Below the pieces are notes generated by a model. The model was not told where the DNA came from and made no database searches. It was given only the letters and a program-made list of their open reading frames with translations. Made by a program: the position numbers and the translations under genes. Positions 1 through 9,000 of a DNA stretch of 36,692 nt are shown one piece after another. This stretch comes from Nostoc sp. FACHB-110 (GTDB lineage: Bacteria; Cyanobacteriota; Cyanobacteriia; Cyanobacteriales; Nostocaceae). Positions within the stretch are counted from its first letter, which is position 1; the number at the start of each line of letters is the position of its first letter. Location: contig NZ_JACJRU010000042.1 of NCBI RefSeq assembly GCF_014697425.1, positions 1 to 36,692 of the forward strand. The letters run 5' to 3'.

Positions 1-1071
1 GTGCGCCTAGAGGCCGCAAACATCTGCTTTCACATCATCGATACAGGTATAGGTATTGCCCCAGAAGCGATAGGTAAGTTATTTCAGCCGTTTGTACAGC
101 TTGACAGTAGCCTGAACCGCCAATACAATGGCACGGGTTTAGGCTTGGCATTAGTCCATCGAATTGTCACTTTGCATGGTGGTACTGTCTCCGTTAATAG
201 TCAAGTTGGCCAGGGCAGTTGTTTTAGTGTTTGCATTCCCTATTGTCCTATTGAGGGTGAAGCCAAAACACCAGTCAATTCTTCATCACCTAGCTATCGT
301 TTACTATCTGACAATGCTCAAGTTTTAATTATCGAAGATTCTGTAGCTGCGGCAGAACAGATTAGTCGTTATTTCAGTGATATGGGAATTCAACCTATTG
401 TCTACCCGCAAGGCGAAGGAGCCTTAAAAGAAGTGCTACGTCTGCAACCGGCACTGATTGTTTTAGATTTACAATTACCCCATCTATCAGGTTGGGATTT
501 GCTAGAGCAGTTCAAGTCAAATTCCGCAACCAAAGATATTCCCGTAATTATCATTTCTGTGGTTGATGAGCAGGATCAAGGCTTGGCCCAAGGAGCATTT
601 GAATATTTGGTTAAACCCATTATCCGCGCCCAACTTCAAGCCGCTATAGATAAATTGCAAACTGCTGCTCCTTCGCCAGCGCAAAATCTCAATGGATTAC
701 CTAAAACCCCGGTGATTTTGTTAGCAGAAGATAACCAAGCCAATATTGATACTATGTCTGGTTATCTTGAAAGTCGGGGATATCATTTGATTATGGCTCA
801 CGATGGTCAACAAGCGATTGACCAAGTTCAAGCTCAACACCCCGATTTAATTGTTATGGATATTCAAATGCCAGGGATGGATGGGTTAGAGGCGATACGC
901 CACATCCGTAAAGAGCCGGAGTTTGGGCATTTACCGATTATTGCCTTGACAGCTTTAGCTATGCCCGGAGATCGGGAAACTTGTTTAGCGGCTGGTGCTA
1001 ATGAATATCTCACCAAACCTGTCAAACTCAAACACCTTGTCACCACTATTCAACAACTTTTACTCAGGTAA
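1..1071 (+). CDS. Hybrid sensor histidine kinase, C-terminal part (HATPase + two receiver domains)
   Basis: The 5' end lies outside the window; the frame is open from base 1 and the first codon need not be the start. Visible are the end of a histidine-kinase ATPase domain (DTGIGI at residues 14-19, F-box around 28-31, GTGLGLA at 44-50) and two receiver domains. The first spans about 106-220, with acidic pocket ED at 112-113, phospho-acceptor D156 and K205. The second spans about 237-355, with ED 243-244, D287 and K339. Both receivers keep the residues needed for phosphorylation, so this is a hybrid kinase with a tandem-receiver tail and no visible output domain. Such proteins usually pass phosphate to an Hpt protein or another regulator. 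Partner and signal cannot be read here because the sensor region is missing. Confidence 0.93.
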   Translation: MRLEAANICFHIIDTGIGIAPEAIGKLFQPFVQLDSSLNRQYNGTGLGLALVHRIVTLHGGTVSVNSQVGQGSCFSVCIPYCPIEGEAKTPVNSSSPSYRLLSDNAQVLIIEDSVAAAEQISRYFSDMGIQPIVYPQGEGALKEVLRLQPALIVLDLQLPHLSGWDLLEQFKSNSATKDIPVIIISVVDEQDQGLAQGAFEYLVKPIIRAQLQAAIDKLQTAAPSPAQNLNGLPKTPVILLAEDNQANIDTMSGYLESRGYHLIMAHDGQQAIDQVQAQHPDLIVMDIQMPGMDGLEAIRHIRKEPEFGHLPIIALTALAMPGDRETCLAAGANEYLTKPVKLKHLVTTIQQLLLR

Positions 1072-1177
1072 AAACATTTACACTTAGCATTAATTAACGA
1101 AAAATCAAAGCGATAGCAGCAGGTATTAAAACTAGTATTTTACATTGGCTCAGTGAAGTTTGACGTTGAAGACAAAT

Positions 1178-1210
1178 TGCGATCGCTTGTTTGTGTGGTG
1201 AGCGATCGCA
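1178..1210. repeat. Inverted pair of HIP1 sites forming a hairpin
   Basis: TGCGATCGCT (1178-1187) and AGCGATCGCA (1201-1210) are perfect inverted copies separated by 13 bases, each holding a HIP1 octamer. They lie between the converging histidine-kinase and pentapeptide genes. A T-run is absent, so a terminator role is only possible. The rest of 1072-1306 shows nothing else I recognise. Confidence 0.6.
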
Positions 1211-1306
1211 TTCGTCAATCATATCATCTCTAGTTAATCAGTCATGATTTGCTAAATACTCTTTTTCCCCACCCCTGTAGGCTTGATGATAACTCGATAT
1301 CACACG

Positions 1307-1816
1307 CTACGATTCTAAAATCGTACCCTCCAAATTAGCTTGATTCAAATTAATATTGTTTAATTCGGCTTGGCTGAGATCGGCTTGACTCAGATCAGCT
1401 TTGGCTAAATCAGCGTTACTCAAATCAGCTTCATTCAAGGAAACACCTTTGAGTTTAGCTTCTTTTAGTTCAGCTTCACTCAAAGAAGCACCAATTAATT
1501 TAGCTATTGTTAAGTCTGCTTGATTTAAATTAGCACCATCTAGAGTTGCTGCTTCAAGAATTGCACCATCTAAAATAGCTCCACTCAAATTTGCATCCGT
1601 TAAATTAGCTTGTGTCAAATTTGCGCCGTTCAAATCTGCTTCAATCAAGCTAGCTTGACTGAGATTAACGTGATTGAGTTCTGCTCCATCCAGAATTGCT
1701 CTATCTAAAATTATTCCACTCAAGTTAGCCCCTACAAAAGATGCTTCACTCAGATCCACTCCTGTAAAATCTCTTTTCCCTTTTTCGTATTGTGCTAATA
1801 ACTCATCTGCTTTCAT
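1307..1816 (-). CDS. Pentapeptide-repeat protein (169 aa)
   Basis: From about residue 18 to the end, nearly the whole protein is an A(D/N)LxX-type pentapeptide array (runs such as ANLTQANLTDANLSGAIL). This motif folds as a right-handed quadrilateral beta-helix. The short N-terminal part (MKADELLAQYEKGKRDF) is a common cap in cyanobacterial members. No signal peptide or transmembrane segment is visible, so it is probably cytoplasmic. The ATG at 1816 is preceded by TAGGAGAC on the minus strand, a good ribosome-binding site. Functions differ widely in this family and cannot be inferred from the repeat alone. It runs convergently to the kinase gene upstream in the window. Confidence 0.9.
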   Translation of the reverse strand: MKADELLAQYEKGKRDFTGVDLSEASFVGANLSGIILDRAILDGAELNHVNLSQASLIEADLNGANLTQANLTDANLSGAILDGAILEAATLDGANLNQADLTIAKLIGASLSEAELKEAKLKGVSLNEADLSNADLAKADLSQADLSQAELNNINLNQANLEGTILES

Positions 1817-1899
1817 GCTTTTGTCTCCTATAAATTTTCAACAGCACAGGTTATTCCAGCAGAGCAGCACTCTACCATCTAGAAATCAAAAATTGAATG

Positions 1900-2097
1900 C
1901 TATGAGACTTTATTTCCGATTAAAAATTCCACATCTTCTGGCGTAAGTTGAGCATAGAGATTTTTACCTTGAAGTGGAAAATGAACATCAAAACTACCCG
2001 GATGACAATGTAAAACTATGCCTAATAAACCTTGATGCAATTCATTATTCACCTGGCGAGTCAGTCTCACTATGTCTTTTTCTCGGATATTGTTCAT
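1900..2097 (-). CDS. Small hypothetical protein, DUF4926-like (65 aa)
   Basis: A 65-residue protein with the pattern of small DUF4926-type beta-barrel proteins: an N-terminal D-I-V-R-L strand, a G-x-x-G-x-V turn around QGLLGIVL, a F-D-V-H-F strand, and L-T-P-E-D-V-E-F-L near the end. The ATG at 2097 has GAGG about 9 bases upstream. It lies 83 bp upstream of the pentapeptide gene on the same strand and could share its transcript. Function is unknown; the DUF4926 match is from memory of the pattern, not a search. Confidence 0.6.
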   Translation of the reverse strand: MNNIREKDIVRLTRQVNNELHQGLLGIVLHCHPGSFDVHFPLQGKNLYAQLTPEDVEFLIGNKVS

Positions 2098-3133
2098 AGT
2101 TATGACCTCGTTTTTTTATTATTTAAGTCAGCTACATTTACATTGAATTGTATTTTGTTAGCATGATACATTCTTTGTTCAATCAACTTCCTACTTAAGC
2201 AATAAATCAATTACTAGTTTTGCAACTATGGACGTAGATAAATAGTTTGACTCTAAACGTATATCTTGTACATAGCCCCAACAAATCGAATTTGCGACTT
2301 CACTTGCACGAGGGCAAGATGAGAATAACTGCTAATTCAATACTGTATTAATGGAAATTCTGATCAGAACACTTCCCCTAATTGCCTAGTTTAAGTATAG
2401 AAATTTAATTTAGTTATAAATACTCGTTTAAAATGTTATTTTTAATACATTTTTGCTGTTGCTATTAAATTACGCAGAATTACAGTTATCTTTTTCTATC
2501 AGTCTGAAGCAATACTAAAGATATATAAGTCTTGAGTATTAAATTTAACTCAAGATATTATAGATTGACTTGAAGTTTAATGGTATCCACAAAACTAAAA
2601 ATCCCGCAAAATATGCAAAGTAGTACCAGTAGCAACAGTATTTTTCATAAATATCACAGTACTATTACACAGTAAATAGCATCTAAGAATAAAAAATTAT
2701 ACTTTATGCTAAGTTTATGGAAACTATGCAGACATCAAAGCATATCTTCAAAAATAATTGCGGAAATTTGTAAATCTTTTGTTATTATTTTTTTAGTAAC
2801 GAAAAAAATAAAGTATTAATCATAATACTTTTGTGGCGACTCAATTAAGACTCAAAGCCTATAAGAATTTTGTCAATTTTTGCCAAAATTCCACATATAC
2901 AAACTTTTGGCTGATCGGAAATCTTAGACTGTCAAATAATTCCTGCTGTGGATAAAACTCTCAAAAATTACTTGTGCTAAAGCTCAAAGTAATCTAATTG
3001 TTTTTGCCATATTGCAGACAACAGTGAATTGATATTTAAGGCATGATCAATTCACAAAAAAGTGTAGTAATCAACCTAATAACTATCAGCAACTTCAGAG
3101 ATTTAGCATTTACTAAAATTGCAGAGGCGTTGT
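2098..3133. other. AT-rich intergenic region (about 1 kb) upstream of the terpene synthase
   Basis: No open frame with coding character, no tRNA and no element with matching ends was found. It separates the divergent small hypothetical gene from the terpene synthase, so it should hold both promoters. Two dyads stand out: a 9-bp hairpin AAAGTATTA/TAATACTTT (2810-2831, 4-base loop), and the 10-bp inverted repeat at 3024-3055 listed separately. Cryptic small RNAs cannot be excluded by eye. Confidence 0.5.
3024..3055. promoter_or_regulatory. Inverted repeat upstream of the terpene synthase (candidate operator)
   Basis: GTGAATTGAT (3024-3033) and ATCAATTCAC (3046-3055) are perfect 10-bp inverted copies with a 12-bp spacer. 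The dyad ends 78 bp before the ATG at 3134, within reach of a promoter. It could bind a dimeric regulator or fold as a hairpin; it is followed by AAAAA rather than T, so a plus-strand terminator is unlikely. Confidence 0.4.
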
Positions 3134-4102
3134 ATGGAAAATTTCATTTTCCCAGATTTATACTGTCCATTTCCATCTCAAATCAATAGGTATGCTAATC
3201 TTCTAGAAAGTAATGCTATCGAATGGCTAATTCAGTTCAATCTCTTAGCCAATGAATCATCTTATAAACGTTTTTGTAAATCGAATTTCTTTTTACTCGT
3301 TGCAGGCGCATATCCTTTTTGTCCAATTGAAGAATTAAACATTGCCAATGATTTATTTAGCTGGCTGTTTATTTGGGATGATCAATGTGATATGTCTGAT
3401 TTAGGAGAGAAACCTGAAGTTTTAGCAGCAATTCAACAGAGGTTTATCGAAATCTTAAAAGGGGATGAACCTACAAGGAATGATATATCACTGAGTTATG
3501 CTCTAGCTGACTTAAGAAAGCGAATGCTCAAAACAGCAAGCACAGAATGGTTTAGTCACTTTATCAATAGTTTTCAAGGATATTTTGACGGATGTGTTCA
3601 GGAAGCGGCTAATCGCGCACAAGGTATTACACCTGATATTGAAAGTTATATCAAGACACGCAGTCTTAGTTCGGCTGGAGATATGACTGTTGAATTGATT
3701 GAATTTTGCAATCATTTGACGATTCCTGATGTTTTACGAAAACATGAAATTGTGCAGAAACTCAAACAGAGGACAATTAATATTCTGGCTTGGTGTAATG
3801 ACATATTTTCAGTACCTAGGGAAATGGCAAGTAATGATGTTCATAATTTAGTAATTGTATTACATCGACAACAACAAATTCCGCTGGATATAGCGATGCA
3901 ACGTGCTGCTGATATCCATAATCAAGAAGTAAAAAGCATGATGAATTTAGAACTGTCTCTTCCTTCATTTGGGGAAGAGTTAGATGCTGAGTTAGCAGCT
4001 TATATATTAGGAATGCGTAGTTGGATACGTGGAAACCTTGATTGGTATTTTAAATCTGAACGCTATCAAACTCAAGAAAAATTAGATTTGGTGACATCGT
4101 AA
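3134..4102 (+). CDS. Class I terpene synthase (likely sesquiterpene cyclase)
   Basis: Predicted to ionise and cyclise a prenyl diphosphate, most likely farnesyl diphosphate, using Mg2+. Counting from this ATG the hallmarks are all present at the expected spacings: acidic motif DDQCD at 82-86, pyrophosphate-sensing Arg176, NSE motif NDIFSVPRE at 222-230 (46 residues after Arg176), and the C-terminal RY pair at 310-311 (80 residues after the NSE). The length of 322 residues is normal for a single-domain bacterial enzyme. An upstream TTG at 3119 is in frame, but the ATG at 3134 is better because AGAGG lies 6 bases before it. The downstream P450 resembles the arrangement described for Nostoc sesquiterpene synthases (germacrene A synthase type). 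The product itself cannot be deduced. Geosmin and methylisoborneol synthases differ in size or motifs. Confidence 0.9.
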   Translation: MENFIFPDLYCPFPSQINRYANLLESNAIEWLIQFNLLANESSYKRFCKSNFFLLVAGAYPFCPIEELNIANDLFSWLFIWDDQCDMSDLGEKPEVLAAIQQRFIEILKGDEPTRNDISLSYALADLRKRMLKTASTEWFSHFINSFQGYFDGCVQEAANRAQGITPDIESYIKTRSLSSAGDMTVELIEFCNHLTIPDVLRKHEIVQKLKQRTINILAWCNDIFSVPREMASNDVHNLVIVLHRQQQIPLDIAMQRAADIHNQEVKSMMNLELSLPSFGEELDAELAAYILGMRSWIRGNLDWYFKSERYQTQEKLDLVTS

Positions 4103-4212
4103 TTTCTCAAAATATAATTCAGAAGTCAGAAGCCAGAATTACGTTGTGTATTTTGTGCTGCTGGGAGATGAATAAGTGGGTTTAAGACTCCCGCAAAATT
4201 TAAAATTTAGTG

Positions 4213-4255
4213 GACTAAAATTAGTGGTGGATCTTTTTCCACCACTGATTTAGTC
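4213..4255 (+). terminator. Strong hairpin downstream of the terpene synthase
   Basis: The left arm (4213-4231) and right arm (4238-4255) pair over GACTAAA and AGTGGTGGA with a small internal bulge and a 6-base loop TCTTTT. It begins 110 bases after the stop codon. A T-run follows only in the loop, so it may be a transcript-end stabiliser, a weak terminator or an attenuator before the P450. Confidence 0.45.
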
Positions 4256-4359
4256 TAATTCCTGAATTCTGCTGTATTGACTAATTTTAATTGATAAAAT
4301 TATCTATTTATAATGTCATTAATACCAATATAATAATTTCAGATGAAATTATCTTTTAG

Positions 4360-4480
4360 ATATATAGCGATTCCCAGTTAAGTGAGGTACAGGTAATATT
4401 TTGAAACGCAGAGGGTGGCAGAGTTAAGCGCAGAGGTACGCAGAAATTTGTACTTCAGCAGACTAGGAAACGCTATATAT
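4360..4480. mobile_element. MITE-like element with 19-bp terminal inverted repeats
   Basis: ATATATAGCGATTCCCAGT at 4360-4378 matches the reverse complement of 4462-4480 at 17 of 19 positions. The ends lie in TATATA, compatible with TA target duplication of the IS630/Tc1 type. The interior (4404-4445) is a CAGAG-rich repeat that recurs elsewhere in the window. At 121 bp it has no coding capacity, so any movement would need a transposase supplied in trans. It sits between terpene synthase and P450. Apart from this element and the hairpin at 4213-4255, the 4103-4604 gap shows nothing further. Confidence 0.65.
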
Positions 4481-4604
4481 TTATTGATGCGTTTTATCGG
4501 TAAGCATACATTAGTTGTAATTAAATATTTTCTAGAAAAACTTATTTTAAAAAAACTAAATTAATTGAGCAGCATAAGACAAAAAATTCAGGAGTGAAGC
4601 TTAG

Positions 4605-5978
4605 ATGCCTTTACCTAATTATCTGCCAATGCCATCTTTTATACAAAAGTATCAATGGATTGTTGACCCCATAGCTTATATGGAAAATGCAGCCCAGAAA
4701 TATCCAGATATTTTTACTGGCGAAATAGTTAGTTTTGGCAATACTGTAGTGTTTGTCAATCATCCCAAGGGAATTCAGGAAGTTTTAAATAATGATAGAA
4801 AAAAGTTCGTAGCTGCTGGCGAACTCAACAAAATTTTGCAGCCTTTAGCTGGGGAAAATTCAATTCTGATGTTAGATGGAAATCGTCACAAGTGGCGGCG
4901 ACAATTGGTGATGCCTTCTTTTCATGGAGATCGCCTCAAAGCTTACGGTCAACAAATCTCTAATATCACTGAAAAAATATTTGCTCAGTTACCTGTAAAT
5001 CAAACATTTTTAGCGCGTACTGTCTTCCAAGAAATTTCCTTACAAGTGATTTTACAAACTGTATTTGGCTTGTATGAAGGTGAGCGTTTTCAAATACTTA
5101 GGCATTTGCTGGGTTTGCTGATGGATGTATTTAATTCTGCAATGTCTTCTAGTTTGTTGTTATTTCCTGTTCTACAACAAAATTTGGGTGCTTGGAGTCC
5201 TTGGGGAAAGTTTATACGCCTCAGACAGCAAATTGATGAATTTTTGTATGCTGAAATTGCTAAGTCCAGAAAACAATCTAATCCAGACCGGATTGATATT
5301 CTCTCATTGCTGATCTCAGCTAAGGATGAAACAGGGGAACAAATGACAGATGCTGAATTGCGTGATGAATTAATCACGCTTTTGCTGGCTGGACATGAAA
5401 CTACCGCAACATCAATGGCTTGGGCTTTATATTGGATTCATCGTCAGCCTGAAGTTTTAGAGAAATTGCTCCAAGAATTGGATGCTGTTGGTGATTCACC
5501 CGATGTGACAATCATTGCTCGGTTGCCTTATCTGACAGCTGTGTGCAATGAAACTTTAAGGATGTGTCCTCCTGTGATGTTAACTTTCCCCAGAATAGTA
5601 CAAGAACCTGTGGATTTACTGGGACATCGCCTAGAAACTGGTACGGTGGTAGCAGGCTGTATTTATTTAGCTCATCATCGAGAAGATTTATATCCAGAAC
5701 CTCAGAAATTTAAGCCAGAACGGTTTTTAGAACGTCAGTTTTCTCCTTTTGAATTTATGCCATTTGGTGGTGGTGTGCGTGTTTGTATTGGTCAAGCTTT
5801 GGCTTTATTTGAAATGAAGTTGGTCTTGGCAAAAGTTTTATCCAGCTATCAACTTACGTTAGGCACTCGCCGACCAGAAAAAGCCGGACGCAGAACTATC
5901 AGTCTTGCTCCAGCCCGTGGAGTCAAAATGTTAATTACAGGAATACGAGAACATAGAAAGTTAGTTTGCCAAAGTTAA
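4605..5978 (+). CDS. Cytochrome P450, CYP110-like
   Basis: A heme monooxygenase of 457 residues. Visible landmarks are the C-helix HKWRRQ (95-100), the I-helix oxygen-activation motif AGHETT (262-267), K-helix ETLR (316-319), PERF (371-374) and the heme loop FGGGVRVCIG (387-396) with Cys394 as thiolate ligand. There is no N-terminal membrane anchor, consistent with soluble bacterial P450s. Its overall form matches the cyanobacterial CYP110 family. The ATG is preceded by AGGAG. It lies 502 bp after the terpene synthase in the same direction, so it probably hydroxylates or otherwise oxidises that terpene. This is an inference from context, supported by the known Nostoc terpene synthase-CYP110 pairs. 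The gap holds a hairpin and a MITE-like insertion, so co-transcription is uncertain. Electron donors are not encoded nearby. Confidence 0.92.
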   Translation: MPLPNYLPMPSFIQKYQWIVDPIAYMENAAQKYPDIFTGEIVSFGNTVVFVNHPKGIQEVLNNDRKKFVAAGELNKILQPLAGENSILMLDGNRHKWRRQLVMPSFHGDRLKAYGQQISNITEKIFAQLPVNQTFLARTVFQEISLQVILQTVFGLYEGERFQILRHLLGLLMDVFNSAMSSSLLLFPVLQQNLGAWSPWGKFIRLRQQIDEFLYAEIAKSRKQSNPDRIDILSLLISAKDETGEQMTDAELRDELITLLLAGHETTATSMAWALYWIHRQPEVLEKLLQELDAVGDSPDVTIIARLPYLTAVCNETLRMCPPVMLTFPRIVQEPVDLLGHRLETGTVVAGCIYLAHHREDLYPEPQKFKPERFLERQFSPFEFMPFGGGVRVCIGQALALFEMKLVLAKVLSSYQLTLGTRRPEKAGRRTISLAPARGVKMLITGIREHRKLVCQS

Positions 5979-6046
5979 GGCAGTAGTCAAGATGCTTAAG
6001 ATATCAATAAAAGACTTTAACTGTATTCTCTGTTCCTGTTACCTAT

Positions 6047-9000
6047 TTAGTGGATAGGTATTTCAATCACAAGTTCAGTTCCTTGGCCAACAGTAGAATT
6101 ACAAGTTAACTGACCCTTGTGTTTATCTACAATTACCTGATAACTAATAGATAAACCTAAACCTGTACCACTCCCTACGGGTTTAGTCGTAAAAAATGGA
6201 TCAAATATTTTTTGCTTGACTGATTCTGGCATTCCCACACCATTATCCGCAATGCAAATTCGCAGATGATTTGTGCTGATTAGTTCAGTAGAAATGCGAA
6301 TCTGTGGTTTAACTACGTGCTGGCTGACAATTGACTCATCCAAAGCATCGATCGCATTACTCAAAATATTCATAAATACCTGATTTAGTTGGCCGGGATA
6401 ACAACTCACTGCGGGAATCTGTGCATAGTTTTTGATAACTTCTATCTCAGAGTAATCATTCTTACCTTTAAGTCTGTGACGCAAAATCATTAAAGTGTTG
6501 TCAATACCTTCATGGATATTAACTACTTTCATATCTGACTCATCTAAGCGGGAGAAGTTACGCAAACTCAAAACTATATTGCGAATTCGGGAACTCCCAA
6601 GCTTCATCGAATCAAGAATTTTTCGCAAATCTTCGGCTAAAAAATCGATATCAATTTCTGCTGCTTTTTCTTGAACTAAATCTGAAGGATGGGGATATTC
6701 TTCCTGATAAATAGTTAATAAATCTAGTAAGTCTTGGACATATTCAGTCGTATGAGCGATATTACCATGAATAAAGTTGATGGGATTATTAATTTCATGA
6801 GCAATTCCCGCCACCATTTGACCCAAGGAAGACATTTTTTCGCTTTGAATGAGTTGTGCTTGGGTACGTTGCAGTTCTTGGAGAGTTTGTTGCAGATGTT
6901 GATTTTTATGGTAAAGTTCTTGGGTTCTTGTTTCTACTTTTTCTTCTAAGCTATGGCTGTATTCTGCTAAACTTTGGTTTGCTTTAGCTAGATTTTCATA
7001 GAGGATGGCATTTTCTAAAGAAATGGCTGCTTGAGTAGTCAGGAGTTTGATCACTTCGATGCGATCGCGGGTAAATGCGCCAGTAGTCAGATTATTTTCT
7101 AGATAAAGAATTCCCAATAATTTACCTTGATTAACAATTGGGATACACAACAGGCTTTTAGGTTGGTTATGAATAATGTAGCGATCGCTTGCTAAAAATG
7201 CAATAGTCTTAACATCATCCGCTACGAAAACTTCTCCTGTACGTTTCACATATTTCATCAATGTTATCGGAATATCATTGCTAGGTTCGACACTAATTGA
7301 TGGAAATTGTGTAGTAATAGGTGCTAAGTTTATATCAGAACTAGTGGCAGTCACTCTTAATTCTAAGTTATCTGCTTCACTCAAAATCAATGCAGATTTA
7401 GAAGCTCCAGCATTTTCCATAACAACTTGCATTAATTTAGAAAGCAATTGCTCCATCTCAATTTCTCCCGAAAGAGCTTGAGAAGCTTTGATGACAGTTG
7501 CTAAATCTAGCGAGTCTGAAATACTTGTTTTAGAACTATTAACTATTTGATTACTAGTTTGGTGAGATAGAGATTGAGAAGTAGAAACAGCAATTTTTTC
7601 AGCTAGTTGGATGCTAATTTTTTCTCGCTGAAGTATGGGCATTAATAGTTGAGGGTAGCATTTTTCTAAATCATCAACTTTGGCTTTGGCTTCCCAGCGA
7701 ACATAGCAATAATAAGCATCGGTAAGATAAGTTTTGGCAATTTTTTCTTTACCCCATTCCAGATAAAATTTAGCTGCAAGTTCATTAGCTAAAGCTTCTT
7801 CATTAATGTAATGATTTTCTTTGGCTAACACAATGGCACGCTCGTAATAGTCTATGGCTTCTAGATATTTACCTGTAACGCGATATTGTTCTGCTTCCAC
7901 TAAATAAAATTTATGGAGATAATTCATGGAGGCATGATCCGCCCATTTTTGAATTTTTTCTTGATTAGCTCTTACTTTATCCAAAATCGAGCTTTGCTCA
8001 GTTGTCGTGCTTGTGTTATACACGGCTAACCTGGCTAATGAATCATAAAAATAGAAAAGCGGAACGTGTAATTGTCCTGTACCACTATCTAAATATTTTT
8101 CTGCTATGTTGGCATTTTCAATGGCTTGTGGGTACTGCTGAAATAAATAGCATAGATATAATTTATTGACGTATAAATGTAAAAGCCCGATGCCATCTTG
8201 ATTTGCTAAATGAATTGGGAGCATTTTTTCTTCATCGTATGCTTCACCAATTAAAATCCAAGGATATTCCCCATTTCCTAATAAATTTAAAATACTTTGA
8301 CGATAAATTTCATTCCATTTAAAGGCGCGTTCTTGGTTAGTTTCACTAATAGCCTGACTGTAAGAGGCTATTTCTCGTTCTAGCCAGATTAATTCTTTGC
8401 CAACAAAATAACATGAGAGACAATAAGATTGAATAGATAAAGCGGCAAATTCTAAATCTCCTGTTTCTAACCCAATAGCATAGCTTTCTAGTAAAGGTTT
8501 TAAAATTTCTTGAGGATGTTGTTTCCAATGGTGGATACCAGCATTAAATACTTGCTTAACTCTTGATTCAACTTCCCTGGCATTATACTTAGTTAATAAG
8601 CTCAAAGCTAGCTTGCCAAATTGATAACCAGATTCAATATCTTTAACTACATTGCACAAAATCATGCCATAGAGAACATAGGCGAAAGCTGACAAGGGAG
8701 CATTACCATTTTGGCGTGAGATATTAATTTGTTTGATGACAATCAAAGGAAATAATTCAGGGCTGACTGAATAAGCAAAAAACAGTGCATTCGATAAAAT
8801 CCGCATCACTGCTAATGAACAAGCTGCTGTCATCTCTGGTAAGTTGATTAGTTCTTCAATACCTTTTTGAGTGAGATTTGACATTGCTTCTGTCATGGCT
8901 AACTGAACATCATATTGGGTAGGATTTTCGGGAAAATCTACACCCAATTGTTTCAATACAATTAGTGCCGTTTGAATTGCTTCTAATGCTTTGTTTTGCG

